Positions 45,519-55,448 are shown, counted from the first letter of the stretch. The stretch is 64,000 nucleotides of DNA from Propionimicrobium lymphophilum DSM 4903 (GCF_000423485.1 NZ_AUIB01000005.1:87271-151270), one strand, 5' to 3'. Program-made: numbers and translations. The notes: generated by a model from the sequence alone, not told the origin.

Positions 45519-45779
45519 TTGGCTCGCATTCATTCACACGCCTTGAAGCACGGCTTAGCCCCTGAGCAAGTTGCTTATGCCTGGGAAAACGCATTGCGCT
45601 CAAGGCAACGCCACGGAGCAGATGACCCGCCGTTATGGATAGCGGTAGGCCCACTGCCTGATGGCAGGCTAGCGGAACTGGTTGGCTTCCTCGATGATAA
45701 GGGCACCTGGTGTATTTTTCACGCGATGGTTCCTCCAACTAAAAAGTTTTTGAAGGAATTAGGACTTAAAAAGGGGTAA
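45519..45779 (+). CDS. Putative toxin of a BrnT-like toxin-antitoxin pair
   Basis: This 86-residue basic protein reads HALKHGLAPEQVAYAWENAL, LWIAVGPLPDGRLAELVGF, and CIFHAMVPPTKKFLKELG. The order (KHG-x-P-E helix, strand pair around a GRLAEL turn, and a HAM strand before a basic helix) resembles actinobacterial BrnT/RelE-fold toxins. The TTG start at 45519 has GGAAAG just upstream. An inverted repeat GTATA/TATAC (45473-45477 and 45486-45490) lies about 30 bases before it and could be an operator. The next gene starts 2 bases after the stop. The toxin role is inferred from pairing and weak family likeness. Confidence 0.6.
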   Translation: MARIHSHALKHGLAPEQVAYAWENALRSRQRHGADDPPLWIAVGPLPDGRLAELVGFLDDKGTWCIFHAMVPPTKKFLKELGLKKG

Positions 45780-45781
45780 CG

Positions 45782-46051
45782 ATGTCAGAAATTAGAGCAG
45801 CTGACGGAACTTTGGTCACCGACGAGATGATCGAGTCTTGGGGCCGGGATTTGGACGCTAATCGCTGGCCACAGGGATGGGTCAACGTCGGTGAGGCTAC
45901 TGACGGGCCAGCCAAAAAGGAGCCCGCGGTCACCCTATCGGTCAAAATCTCCGCGGGAATGAAGCAGGCGATCTCTAACAAGGCTAGCCAGGAGGGCATC
46001 AGCGTCAGTCAGGCTACTCGGCAGCTTTTGGCTCAGGCCCTGGCTAACTGA
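45782..46051 (+). CDS. Putative ribbon-helix-helix antitoxin
   Basis: This 89-residue protein has an acidic N-terminal half (MSEIRAADGTLVTDEMIESWG) that could wrap the partner toxin, and a C-terminal ribbon-helix-helix DNA-binding segment (VTLSVKISAGMKQAISNKASQEGISVSQATRQLLAQAL). This polarity is reversed relative to most RHH antitoxins, where DNA binding comes first, but resembles BrnA-type proteins. It starts 2 bases after the toxin stop, so the two are co-translated. Confidence 0.65.
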   Translation: MSEIRAADGTLVTDEMIESWGRDLDANRWPQGWVNVGEATDGPAKKEPAVTLSVKISAGMKQAISNKASQEGISVSQATRQLLAQALAN

Positions 46052-46146
46052 TTAGGCGCCTGGTGGCTCTCGCTGAATCTGTAGGCCTGGTATTGGTTTC
46101 TTGAGTAGCTGGTCACGGCCAGGGTTAGCGCAAGCAGGCAGCAGAT

Positions 46147-46186
46147 AATCCCGGCGACCCGCAGCAAGCTGCTGATCCCCGGGATT
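46147..46186. terminator. Hairpin between the antitoxin and adhesin genes
   Basis: AATCCCGG (46147-46154) pairs with CCGGGATT (46179-46186), enclosing an inner GCAGC-AA-GCTGC hairpin (46161-46172). It lies between convergent genes. No T-run, so moderate support. Confidence 0.55.
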
Positions 46187-46191
46187 TCTGG

Positions 46192-49100
46192 TTAGTCGTC
46201 TTCGCGGTTCCGGCGACGATAGAGGAAGCCCAGCGCTGCGCCACCGACCAGCAGAACACCCGTGACCGTGAAGATTACGGTGCCAATGCCGCCGCTCTTG
46301 GGCAGGATGTAGGTGCCGTAGTTCTTGACCACTGTCGCTGCTGGGTTCTGACCACCGGCAGGCTTGGTGAACTCCCAGCCAGCCCAGGTAGCCCCGTATC
46401 CTGATGGCGCCTTTAACTCGGCAACAAAGTATTTGTCACCATTAAGGCCATCAAAGGTAACTGCTCCATCAGCACCGGAGACTTTAGTTTTGGCTAAGTA
46501 ATAGGTGGTGCCGTTGTAGTCCTTGGTTGCTGGCACATCTGCACCAATAGCGTTAACCTCAGCTTCGGCCATTGCCTCGGATTTATCCGTGCTGTAAAGC
46601 CCGAATGTAGCACCAGGCAGCGCCTTGCAATCGGTGTCAGTCTTACATGCGTCGCCATCGACCTTTTTCAGATCAATCTGCCACTTGTCTTGTTTGTTGA
46701 CGGCAGTGAAATATAGCGATTTGCCATTTTCATATGCGAACGTCAAGTGGTCGCTCTGCACAGTAGGAGCCTCGCCATCGACTCCGTTACTAACAGTGAA
46801 TTTCATCAGCTTGGTGCCTGAACTGTTTGGAATCTCCACAAGCTGGTACTGCTTACCAGCTTGCCAAGCCCAATCAGTTTCGGTTGCCTGCCACTCGCCG
46901 TTGGCGTAGCTGTAAATCTTCTGCGCACCGATAACAACTTCATCTGACTGTGACTTATTAGCCGGCACCGTCACGTCTACAACAGTGAATGTGCGTTTGC
47001 GCTCAGTCAATGCATCACCCAGCGCCTTGTTTTCTAGCTCATTGGCGCTAAGTGGCTCACCCTCGTATATCGCGAATCGATATGTTTTGTCTGTATTGAG
47101 AGTAAGTGGTTTATTCTCAGCGTCAATCACGCTCTTTTGCAGCTTCACGACGTTTGGAACTCGCACACCAACCTTAAGCGGGATAGCCTGCAGCGTGAGG
47201 TTGGAGCCAGGTTCAAGATAGCTATAGCCGAAGGTATTCCAAGCTGTTGAGCCTGGTTTAACCGTCTGACCAGCCGCCACTTTGGCATCAAAACGCACCC
47301 TAATCGCGGTGTTAGCGTCGATGGTGTAATTGCTCGAAGCGGCATCGTCTATCCGCACTCGAATCGAGCGAGAAGAAGCCGTTTTCCCGCCCCAGACGGA
47401 TGTAGCGGCCCAATCTTCTTCGGTAAATCCTGTTGATTTATCAGAGAATTCGACTTTGTACTTACTCGCGTCTACCGTTTGCCAGTCGCCGCTAGGTGTC
47501 TTGGTTTCTACCCTGACGTTTGGATCATCAGCAAAATCGACCTTAAACTCGCTATGCCTTGGTGGCTGACCGAAAGTGTATTTATCGGATAGCTCAGCGA
47601 GATTATCTATAAGCGTCATCTGCTTCAGCGGATCGTTTTTGTTATTAGTCACCTGCAGCGTGTAAGTAAACTCGCTGTCCTGGTTAGGCAACATTATGAA
47701 GTTAGTCTCGTTGTTGGAATTAGTGTTGTTTTCAGGCTTTGCCTTCTCTTCAACACTCTTACCTGACGAGGTATAAGCGTCTTGTGCAATAGGAACAACC
47801 GCTTCAGAAACTACTGAAGGGATATTCTTAATCACCTTGTTATTATAAAAACGCCCATCTCTGTTGCTGAACCCATAATGTGGCCCATCCCAGATATCCC
47901 CACTATTCGGGTTTTTGGCTTGACCTAACCTCAAGTCCTGAGAAGTATTGGAACCGTGAATAACTGACCCAGGTGAATACTTATTGCTGGGCAACGTCAC
48001 ATAACCGCGGTTATAAGTCATTCGGTAATCACCCGATTTTTTCGGGTTTACCGCCGACACCTCGAGCGTGGAGGTCGCATATGGCTTTAGCGGTGTACCC
48101 GCGAACGAGTAGCCTCGTCCTGGCGGATACTGATCCCCAGTACCAGGCAGCACACGGACGTTCAGCCGCAGCTTCCCATCCTCAACTGTGTCGATTGATA
48201 CGTGATAAGTGGCATTTCCGTATTGGCCAACAACAGTAATCGGAGCAGCCTGTCGTTCTTCGTCACTATTTTGTGGATTAACGATGAGCTTTTGCCTTAT
48301 ATCCCGAAACGCGAAGTCCCTGATATTCAAATAAACTGCTTTAGGATTCCCCTGGCTGTCATATTCCCAGTTGCCGAAGCTGAACAGTTTATAACGCTCA
48401 GGATTCCACTGATTATGCCTAGTCGTCGGCCCAGGAAGATTCTCAAACCTGACATCACCAGTAAAGACGTATCCCTTATCAAGAACATCAGAAATAACGT
48501 AATCAGTTATAGGCTGGCCAGAATCATTGTAGGCCTTGACCTGCCAGGTAAGGGTGTCAGAATATGTCGCTGTGGCCGGTGAATCGGTTTTTGTTCCCGT
48601 CTGAGACGTTTTAGAAAGTAGTTTTTTAGAAACACCAGGCACAGTGTTATTTTCTCGATAATTCTTAACCTCTGAGGCTAGCCACTGGGTGTTATCGTCG
48701 CCACCAGCATAACCTTCCTGATTAGCCGTGGCAGTGTCGATGATATTTCTGTCACCATCATTTGTCGGGTTAGCCTCTTGCGGCTTAGCAGAAATCTTGA
48801 CCACATTATTGGTCTTAGCACCACGCCCATCGAAATTGTCATAGGGCATAACCAAGCCATTCTTGGCGATATCCTCGGTGTATTTTTCTTCCCCAACTGC
48901 CGCATAGTATTCAAAAGCTAAGGTCTCGCCAGCATTCAAATAATATTTACCCCTCACCTCGTCATATGCGAGGTTTGAACCAGTTATCGAATTATCGAAA
49001 GAAAAAGTAACGCGCTGTGGGTCATTATTGTCGATAGCTGTGTGAACGCTTGCTTTCTTAGGCACCGAATCTGAACCAGAAATGCTCACCGGCACGTTAG

Positions 49101-52100
49101 CAGAATTAGTTTGCCAGTGCGCCACGAGGTCTAGGTCACGAATACCATTTAATTGTTTAAATATATCGACCTTAGGGCCTTCATTATCCGTTTCAACAAT
49201 TACCGCGTCTTTTTTACATGGCTCGCCCCAGAAGTTATCTGGAGTTTCTACCTTGCATCGTTCTTTAGGAATCTTATTTTCATCAGAAATGCCAGCCACA
49301 AATTTGAAGCCCTTTGGCAATTTGTCTTGAACCGGATTGAGATACAGCCGAGATTCGCCATCGTTGTGGATTACCGCGTAATACTGCACCATTCCTTCAT
49401 AGGTATCGTTAGGGCCGAGGACAGAGTTATAGTATTTCACTCGACCACTGCTAGAGGGGTCCGGCAAAAGCGCTTGGAAGGTAGCTGTCAGATCGCCACC
49501 CCCCATATCAATGATGTATCTGTCTTCCTTTACTGTTCCCGTCGCAACTACACCTTTCTGCAGCACTGGCGAAGATTCCCCGCCCAGATAGTGGCTGACG
49601 GAAGAATTAGCATCCTTAACATGCCAGGTGTTGTAGAGCGTCGATTTGCTGTAGGTCTGCTTATATTTGGCCCACTCGGTGCCGGCCTCGGGGAACTTCA
49701 CCTGCACATAAAGGTAAACAGTTTTACTCAGTTCTGCTTCAAAGGTATCTGGCCAAACAATGTATTGTTGTCCAGCCTCGACCTGGCCAGAAGCAGGGTT
49801 TTTGTTGCTAAGAGACCAGTCATTTAAGCTACCGGAAATTTGCTTCAGGCTACTTTGCGCCGGCACCTCTATATGAACGTTTTCCTTGTTCCAAAGCCAT
49901 CCTTCGCCGGTTCTAGGAAGCGCATCATAAATATCTGAGCCTTTGAGCTTGAAAGGTTCAGTGCCGATATGCGCAATTGCTAATCTATAGGTCACCTCAC
50001 TGCCAGGGTTCACTACAGATGATGAAACCGTAGCGTCCTCGCTTGGTGTTTTACCCCGTTTAGTCACGATAGTTTTTTGTGCCGAGAGCTTAGAAAGGTT
50101 CATCTCGGTTTTATCCGTGATTGAATACTTTGGCGGTTTGATACCGCCAAGATTTATCGCGTCTGGATGCCCTGGAGTAGATGGCAGATAGTCAGTACGT
50201 TCAGGGTCAGTAAGGGTTTTATATCCAACAGTGACTGTCGAAGGATTTTTGAAATCTTGCGAGGCCATGAACCAGAACGTGGTGGTTTTAATGCCCCGAT
50301 TGCTGTCAAGTTTTTCAACTTTAATAGTGTCAGCAATGAACTTTTTCTCTGTTACTGCGCCAGCAGCATCCTCTTTTGCGGTGAACACTACATTTTTGTA
50401 GGCACCAGGTTTATCAAGGACGTAGTAGTCAATGCCGTTAATTTTCTTTTTAGTCAAACCAACAGATGGTTCGCCTAGATGCGCATTATCTTGATTAGCT
50501 GGCACTAATAAGATTTGCGCCCCAGAAAGCTCATCTACCATTGGCAGAGCAGCATAATCGGCTTTGCCGCCAGCTCGCTTAACAGTCAGCTCATAGTCAA
50601 CAACTGTTCCAGCAGGTATTGTGACGCCTTTTTGCTCAACCTTTTTGTTTTTCGCGTAGGCGCTCTTGGTCACTTCGAAGTCGCGCTGCACATCAACCTT
50701 GTCCGGCACATCCGGACCGGTCAGGTTCACCTTGTTGGTGGTGTCCTCGGCGCTTAAGTCGCTCTTGGCCATGAACTGGTCTTTGATGGTGGCCCTAACG
50801 ACGTGCGTGTAGTTCTGGCCTCCGTATATAGTCTTGTAGGGAACGTCCCAGGCCAACGTGTACCTGGTTTCATCAACCGCGACGAGCTTTTTGAGTGCCT
50901 CCCCCAGCGCTTTAGGTGTGTTTTCGACCACGACAGCCGAACCGCCGTCGCGAGAAATCTCGATCTTTCCTTGCTGATTTTTCTTCAGCACGTAAGACGT
51001 CTGGGTGGATTGCGAGCATTCTTGTGCCATGCCCGCCGACGGCGTGACTTCTTTGCCGCTGCTGCTTTGCTTCTTTTCGATGGTCGCGTCGCAGTACTGT
51101 GCCGCATCGATCGAGATAGTTAGGCGATCTCCGCCGGATGTGGCGAACATGTAGTACATCTGTGCGGGCGAGACGTAGTAAGCGCCCGGCAGCCGGTCGA
51201 CGATCTTGCCCTCATCCGGCTCTCCCTCGTTGACGATCCACGGCCCAGAACCCTCGTTCTTGGCGGTGATGGTGAAGTTGATCGGGTCTCCACGACGGTA
51301 GACATCTTTCTCTCCGTTGGGATGAGACTTAGTAACCACAGGACGCGGGCCATCAACCGTCACAGTGGTGTCTACACTAGCGTCAGATTTAGCCGGGTCA
51401 GAGTGAGAATACTCAGTTTTTACGTCTAATTTGTTAGATACCTTGAACTGTGCACCGGCTGGCGGGGCATAGGCACCCTGAGTTGCGGTATCCCAACCGT
51501 CAGGCTGTTTAACTAGCAGGAAGTTGTCAGCGAAGCGAATACGAAGTTTCCGCTCTTCTTCATTCCTGTAACCCTTGGATGTCACATAAGTTATCTTGAT
51601 TTGCTTGGAGTTAATCTCATAACTTACTGAGTCACCTTTGTCATAGTAGGTGCTGTAGCCATAAATACCGATTGCGGGGTTATCATCCTTGCCGATAGTC
51701 GAGTAGTTAGATGACACATCACCCCAACCAGGAGTTCTAGAGTTCCAAGTTTGGATGGTCCCAACTTTAGAGATTCCCTGTAACAAGTCTTGGTTTATCT
51801 CTAAACCGTCAGGAATAGTGAACGTATCTGTGTATGTCCATTTCACCGCTGGATCTTGGCCAATTTTACCTTTTGGAGCCGAGGAGTTGGGCTGGCCAGC
51901 ATCTTTCAGCACATAGCGTAGGTCTTTTATGAAATAACGGCCAGTTTTAGCGTCATAGCCAATTGACGGATCTGAGGAAGCCGGCCAGGTACCACCACTA
52001 CCGTCTGAATGGCCTTTACCTACTAGCTCTTTTTTTGCCTGGTATTCGATACGTGTGGTGTCCCAAGTCGCCTTGTGTACGCCACAAGTAGGCACGGCAT

Positions 52101-52764
52101 CAGCAGCAGAGGGCGCCTTATCGGAAGCATCTGCAGGTACAGCCTGCCCCCAAACTTCAACTGAGCCTCCAGCAGAAACCGGAGAATCGAAGCTAGTAAA
52201 TACGGGGATAGTAAAGGTATCGCCTACACCAGTGCTTTCTAGCTCAATGTAGTAAAGGTTTTCTTCACCCTCGACTTGTTTGAACCAAAAAGGGTTCTTG
52301 TCAGGTGGCGTCTGGTAATACTTGTTGCCTGGGGAAAGTTTGCCGTTTCCACCCACCACATAGCCACGGGCTGCTGCATCAGCATTAGCCTTGTTGTCAG
52401 TGAACTTGAAGAAGACTCTGAACTTCTGGCCTTTAGTTGCTGCTGTGTTAGAAACAGCGATCGACTGGGCAAAAGATTCACCCGTCCAGCGTTTGTGGAT
52501 ACCGCCAACTACCTTCGGATCTTTTTTAGTGTTCTGGTTTTCGGCTACTGCCACTTTGAGGTCGCCAGTCACCAAAACATCTTCAACCGGTGTGCCAGGG
52601 TCTACCGCGCAGCCAGGAGCGCGCACACCTAATTTCTTAGTGCTATCGGCATCCACCGAGAAAGCCTGCATGGTTAGCGCCAGCAGAGTACCTAAAAGGG
52701 TAATGGCAGCTAGGAAAACCAGATATTTCTTAGCTGTTGCACTTTGAATTAATTGCTTAGACAC
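46192..52764 (-). CDS. Giant LPKSG-anchored fimbrial adhesin
   Basis: This 2,190-residue surface protein is probably the pilus tip or accessory subunit. It has an N-terminal signal anchor (YLVFLAAITLLGTLLALTMQAFS), a very long stretch of beta-rich isopeptide-type domains with repeated lysine-led starts (VDVQRDFEVTKSAY; MNLSKLSAQKTIV; VVKLQKSVIDAENK), and a C-terminal Cna-B-like domain (IDLKKVDGD...YFVAELKAPSGY, an E-box). It ends with sorting signal LPKSG, a membrane helix and RRRNRED. Start GTG with AGGGGGAAGA. Base composition is patchy: coding for residues 470-735 is GC-rich while both sides are AT-rich, suggesting mosaic origin. It is the last gene of the pilus block. Confidence 0.88.
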   Translation of the reverse strand: MSKQLIQSATAKKYLVFLAAITLLGTLLALTMQAFSVDADSTKKLGVRAPGCAVDPGTPVEDVLVTGDLKVAVAENQNTKKDPKVVGGIHKRWTGESFAQSIAVSNTAATKGQKFRVFFKFTDNKANADAAARGYVVGGNGKLSPGNKYYQTPPDKNPFWFKQVEGEENLYYIELESTGVGDTFTIPVFTSFDSPVSAGGSVEVWGQAVPADASDKAPSAADAVPTCGVHKATWDTTRIEYQAKKELVGKGHSDGSGGTWPASSDPSIGYDAKTGRYFIKDLRYVLKDAGQPNSSAPKGKIGQDPAVKWTYTDTFTIPDGLEINQDLLQGISKVGTIQTWNSRTPGWGDVSSNYSTIGKDDNPAIGIYGYSTYYDKGDSVSYEINSKQIKITYVTSKGYRNEEERKLRIRFADNFLLVKQPDGWDTATQGAYAPPAGAQFKVSNKLDVKTEYSHSDPAKSDASVDTTVTVDGPRPVVTKSHPNGEKDVYRRGDPINFTITAKNEGSGPWIVNEGEPDEGKIVDRLPGAYYVSPAQMYYMFATSGGDRLTISIDAAQYCDATIEKKQSSSGKEVTPSAGMAQECSQSTQTSYVLKKNQQGKIEISRDGGSAVVVENTPKALGEALKKLVAVDETRYTLAWDVPYKTIYGGQNYTHVVRATIKDQFMAKSDLSAEDTTNKVNLTGPDVPDKVDVQRDFEVTKSAYAKNKKVEQKGVTIPAGTVVDYELTVKRAGGKADYAALPMVDELSGAQILLVPANQDNAHLGEPSVGLTKKKINGIDYYVLDKPGAYKNVVFTAKEDAAGAVTEKKFIADTIKVEKLDSNRGIKTTTFWFMASQDFKNPSTVTVGYKTLTDPERTDYLPSTPGHPDAINLGGIKPPKYSITDKTEMNLSKLSAQKTIVTKRGKTPSEDATVSSSVVNPGSEVTYRLAIAHIGTEPFKLKGSDIYDALPRTGEGWLWNKENVHIEVPAQSSLKQISGSLNDWSLSNKNPASGQVEAGQQYIVWPDTFEAELSKTVYLYVQVKFPEAGTEWAKYKQTYSKSTLYNTWHVKDANSSVSHYLGGESSPVLQKGVVATGTVKEDRYIIDMGGGDLTATFQALLPDPSSSGRVKYYNSVLGPNDTYEGMVQYYAVIHNDGESRLYLNPVQDKLPKGFKFVAGISDENKIPKERCKVETPDNFWGEPCKKDAVIVETDNEGPKVDIFKQLNGIRDLDLVAHWQTNSANVPVSISGSDSVPKKASVHTAIDNNDPQRVTFSFDNSITGSNLAYDEVRGKYYLNAGETLAFEYYAAVGEEKYTEDIAKNGLVMPYDNFDGRGAKTNNVVKISAKPQEANPTNDGDRNIIDTATANQEGYAGGDDNTQWLASEVKNYRENNTVPGVSKKLLSKTSQTGTKTDSPATATYSDTLTWQVKAYNDSGQPITDYVISDVLDKGYVFTGDVRFENLPGPTTRHNQWNPERYKLFSFGNWEYDSQGNPKAVYLNIRDFAFRDIRQKLIVNPQNSDEERQAAPITVVGQYGNATYHVSIDTVEDGKLRLNVRVLPGTGDQYPPGRGYSFAGTPLKPYATSTLEVSAVNPKKSGDYRMTYNRGYVTLPSNKYSPGSVIHGSNTSQDLRLGQAKNPNSGDIWDGPHYGFSNRDGRFYNNKVIKNIPSVVSEAVVPIAQDAYTSSGKSVEEKAKPENNTNSNNETNFIMLPNQDSEFTYTLQVTNNKNDPLKQMTLIDNLAELSDKYTFGQPPRHSEFKVDFADDPNVRVETKTPSGDWQTVDASKYKVEFSDKSTGFTEEDWAATSVWGGKTASSRSIRVRIDDAASSNYTIDANTAIRVRFDAKVAAGQTVKPGSTAWNTFGYSYLEPGSNLTLQAIPLKVGVRVPNVVKLQKSVIDAENKPLTLNTDKTYRFAIYEGEPLSANELENKALGDALTERKRTFTVVDVTVPANKSQSDEVVIGAQKIYSYANGEWQATETDWAWQAGKQYQLVEIPNSSGTKLMKFTVSNGVDGEAPTVQSDHLTFAYENGKSLYFTAVNKQDKWQIDLKKVDGDACKTDTDCKALPGATFGLYSTDKSEAMAEAEVNAIGADVPATKDYNGTTYYLAKTKVSGADGAVTFDGLNGDKYFVAELKAPSGYGATWAGWEFTKPAGGQNPAATVVKNYGTYILPKSGGIGTVIFTVTGVLLVGGAALGFLYRRRNREDD

Positions 52765-52833
52765 TCTTCCCCCTATTCGCCATAAACACCGGCACTAAGG
52801 CCAATGTGGCGAAAAACATCTTCAACTTATCCA

Positions 52834-53757
52834 TTACCCAATGCCCCCTATTTGGTAGCTTTCCAGCTTTGCGGAACGCTTTCTGTGCCGCCTAGTCCAG
52901 GTCAGCGCCCAAACGAAAAGGATCGTAAACACCGGAACCGACATGAACGACGAAACCAGAACCGGATTAACCTTCACTGCGTCTGCCGCAACATATCCGC
53001 CCCCATCTAGATAGCTGGCTCGATGTCCCCTAACTAGCAGCCGGTGCGTGTTAATCGCATAAGGGGTGCAGGTAACTAGCGTGACGTAATCCTCGCCATT
53101 TACTATCTGTAAGTTCTGCACCTCATCTGGTTTCACCACCCTTACCTGATCAACGACATAAGCCATTGACCTATCAAGGATGTGCAAAACGAACCGGTCA
53201 CCTTCAGCCATCTGATCTAGATCAGTGAATAACTTTGACGTCGGCAAACCCCGATGCCCCGATAGGGCAACATGTGTGCCTGCACCACCTGTAGGTAGTG
53301 ACGTGCCAGGAATATGCCCAACGCCAATCTGCAACACTTCATCTTCAACACCGTGATAGACGGGTAGGGAAACACCTAGTTTCTTTATCTCAAGGTGTCC
53401 CATCATCGAATCACCAGTGATGTTAAGCAGTGAATCATATTGAGTTTTTTGTGCCGGCGACATGTGCAGCCTTGCCGGGTTATTGACTAGCTGACGGTTG
53501 TATTCTTCAGCAGCCGTCCAGAACCTACTGAAATCCTGTGGCGTCATCTTGGCCACCGCTGCATCGTAAGTGGCGATTGCTCTGCCTTGGCGAAGCGAGT
53601 TGTAGTAGTCAGCTATCGACGGGTAGAGCAACACCAGCAAGCCAATAACGAAAGCCAAGACAAGTAGCCAATCGACTAGCTTGCCTTTGACTTTCTTGCT
53701 TTTCTTCCCGCCAGCACGTCGCCCGACTTGCCGACGGGAAGAAAAAGCAATATTCAT
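52834..53757 (-). CDS. Class C (pilin-polymerising) sortase
   Basis: This 307-residue membrane transpeptidase joins pilin subunits through lysine isopeptide bonds. It has an N-terminal helix (about residues 28-50) and a C-terminal helix (about 268-285), the two-anchor form of class C. The catalytic residues are His168 in ALSGHRGLPTS, Cys230 in TLVTCTPY and Arg239 in NTHRLLVRG. The DPW/DPF lid motif usual before the catalytic core is not obvious; the region reads NNPARLHMSPAQKTQYD. It starts 3 bases after the pilin stop and 69 bases before the adhesin, consistent with one operon. Confidence 0.95.
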   Translation of the reverse strand: MNIAFSSRRQVGRRAGGKKSKKVKGKLVDWLLVLAFVIGLLVLLYPSIADYYNSLRQGRAIATYDAAVAKMTPQDFSRFWTAAEEYNRQLVNNPARLHMSPAQKTQYDSLLNITGDSMMGHLEIKKLGVSLPVYHGVEDEVLQIGVGHIPGTSLPTGGAGTHVALSGHRGLPTSKLFTDLDQMAEGDRFVLHILDRSMAYVVDQVRVVKPDEVQNLQIVNGEDYVTLVTCTPYAINTHRLLVRGHRASYLDGGGYVAADAVKVNPVLVSSFMSVPVFTILFVWALTWTRRHRKRSAKLESYQIGGIG

Positions 53758-53760
53758 CGG

Positions 53761-55380
53761 TTAGGCGTTCGCCTTGCGACGACGGTAGGCGATGCCGCCA
53801 CCGGCAGCAGCCATAACGGCCAGACCAGCAACGGTGAACAGTGCAGTACCCATGCCACCGGTCTTCGGTAGGTCAGAACCCGAGGTGTTCTGAATGTTCT
53901 GAGAAACGCTCGCATCAGCAAGGCTGCCATCTACGGCAGCAGAAGTGCCGGAAGCGATCTTCAGCTCAGTCAGTTCACCTTGACCCTGAGCATTTTCTTG
54001 GTGCTTTGCAGAGATGACGAACTTGAAGAAAGCAGCATTCCCATCTGGCAGGTTATAGCCGGTTGGTGCAGCAGTCTCTCTCAGGTAATAGGTGCCAGCA
54101 TCAAGACCCTCGATAGCGAACTTTCCACCTACAGGAGTCGACATCTCGGTGCCGCCGTCACCAACAACCCAACCAGTGATCTTGTTGTTGACGATCGTTG
54201 CAGACTTGGTCTTGTCAGAGTTGTACAGCTTGAACTTAGCGCCTTCAAGCGTCTGATTCTCGTTGGTGGAGTCGACCTTGGTGGTGTTCAGCTTGTAGGT
54301 GAACACCCAGGTGTGGTCTTCTGGAGTCTTGCCCTTAGGCTCACCGTCACCACCATTGACGTCCTTCTGGTAGACAACGTGCGACTTGTTGCCATTGCCC
54401 TTGTCGTTGATAACCGCGTTCTCGTTCACCGTTGCGGTGTACTCAACGATAACGCTTGAGTCAGTGGTCAAAGTAGTGCCCGCAGCAGTGGCAGCAGCTT
54501 TCAAGTCATCGAACATGACAGAGAAGTCGTTACCACCATCGTAAGGGGCTGATTCGGCAGTTGGGGCCACATCAGAAACGGTGTAGTTAGCCGCTGGGAC
54601 TTCCTTGCCATTAATGGTGACCTTCACCGTGCTCTTATTGAAGGTGAAGCCCTTGGACAGGGTGTCCTTGAAGCCGTACTTGTAGGTGGTGAAGTCCGCG
54701 ATGTTGCTCGGCATGGTACCAGTCAGGCGGAACGGCACTTCCTGGCCGATTTCGTAGTCTGCGGTTTCGCCGTAGGCGCCGGTGCTATTTTCCTTAACTT
54801 CCTTGTCGTTGGTCGGAACCGAAGACTTGGACTTGACCTCAACATTGTTTACAACCTGCAGGATCGGTGAGGTCAGCGCAGCGGCATCTTTGTTGGTGTC
54901 CTTGACCAGGTAGAAACCAGGAGCGACAGCCTCGGACTTGTAGGTGAAGTTCGGAGCGTCACCGGACTTGGTGAAAGACTTTGCGGTGCCGGAGACGTGC
55001 TTGGTGACGACCTTGGCGAGCTGCATGGCATCGTCGCCAGAAAGGCCGGAAATCTTGTTGGCGAACTCGGCCGCAGTGTCGTTAGCGGTGATGCCCTTGA
55101 ACGAGATGCCAGCCAGCTCAGCAAGCAGTGCGGAGCTATCAACGCCCTCGCCCCACTGGATACCAGTCAGTCGTTGTTCGTTACCAGTGTCAACGGAGCC
55201 TTTTAGCACCTGGTAAGCACCGTAGGTGTGATCGCCCTCGGCAGCGGTTACGGTGATTGTGTAGGTGTCAGCAGCATGTGCCGACTTAGCAAACGGAACA
55301 ACGCTTGCTGCAAGCATCATGAGGGCTAGGACTGCAGAAAGCAGACCCCCCCCCAATGCTTTTCCAGTCTTTTTGAACAT
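53761..55380 (-). CDS. Major pilin (SpaD/FimA-like backbone subunit)
   Basis: This 539-residue secreted pilin has a Sec signal ending AKSAHA, several Ig-like isopeptide domains, an E-box YYLRETAAPTGYNLPDG near residue 455, and the cell-wall sorting signal LPKTGGMG followed by a membrane helix and RRRKANA. The usual pilin motif with VYPK is not seen; the lysine-rich NVEVKSKSSVPTNDKEVK near residue 195 is the candidate polymerisation site. The ATG at 55380 is chosen; upstream in-frame codons do not look coding. Codons 9-12 contain a run of nine G, and a G11 run lies about 70 bases upstream, both liable to slippage. Confidence 0.93.
   Translation of the reverse strand: MFKKTGKALGGGLLSAVLALMMLAASVVPFAKSAHAADTYTITVTAAEGDHTYGAYQVLKGSVDTGNEQRLTGIQWGEGVDSSALLAELAGISFKGITANDTAAEFANKISGLSGDDAMQLAKVVTKHVSGTAKSFTKSGDAPNFTYKSEAVAPGFYLVKDTNKDAAALTSPILQVVNNVEVKSKSSVPTNDKEVKENSTGAYGETADYEIGQEVPFRLTGTMPSNIADFTTYKYGFKDTLSKGFTFNKSTVKVTINGKEVPAANYTVSDVAPTAESAPYDGGNDFSVMFDDLKAAATAAGTTLTTDSSVIVEYTATVNENAVINDKGNGNKSHVVYQKDVNGGDGEPKGKTPEDHTWVFTYKLNTTKVDSTNENQTLEGAKFKLYNSDKTKSATIVNNKITGWVVGDGGTEMSTPVGGKFAIEGLDAGTYYLRETAAPTGYNLPDGNAAFFKFVISAKHQENAQGQGELTELKIASGTSAAVDGSLADASVSQNIQNTSGSDLPKTGGMGTALFTVAGLAVMAAAGGGIAYRRRKANA
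55346..55354 (-). repeat. G9 homopolymer inside the pilin signal-peptide codons
   Basis: Nine consecutive G on the coding strand cover TTG-GGG-GGG-GGT. As sequenced the frame is open; loss or gain of one G would shift the frame in the signal peptide and abolish the pilin. Confidence 0.9.
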
Positions 55381-55448
55381 TAAAATGCCCCCTAGATTTG
55401 GAGTGAACAAAGATCGGGGAAACACTCTTTAGCGCTTAGGGGGATATT

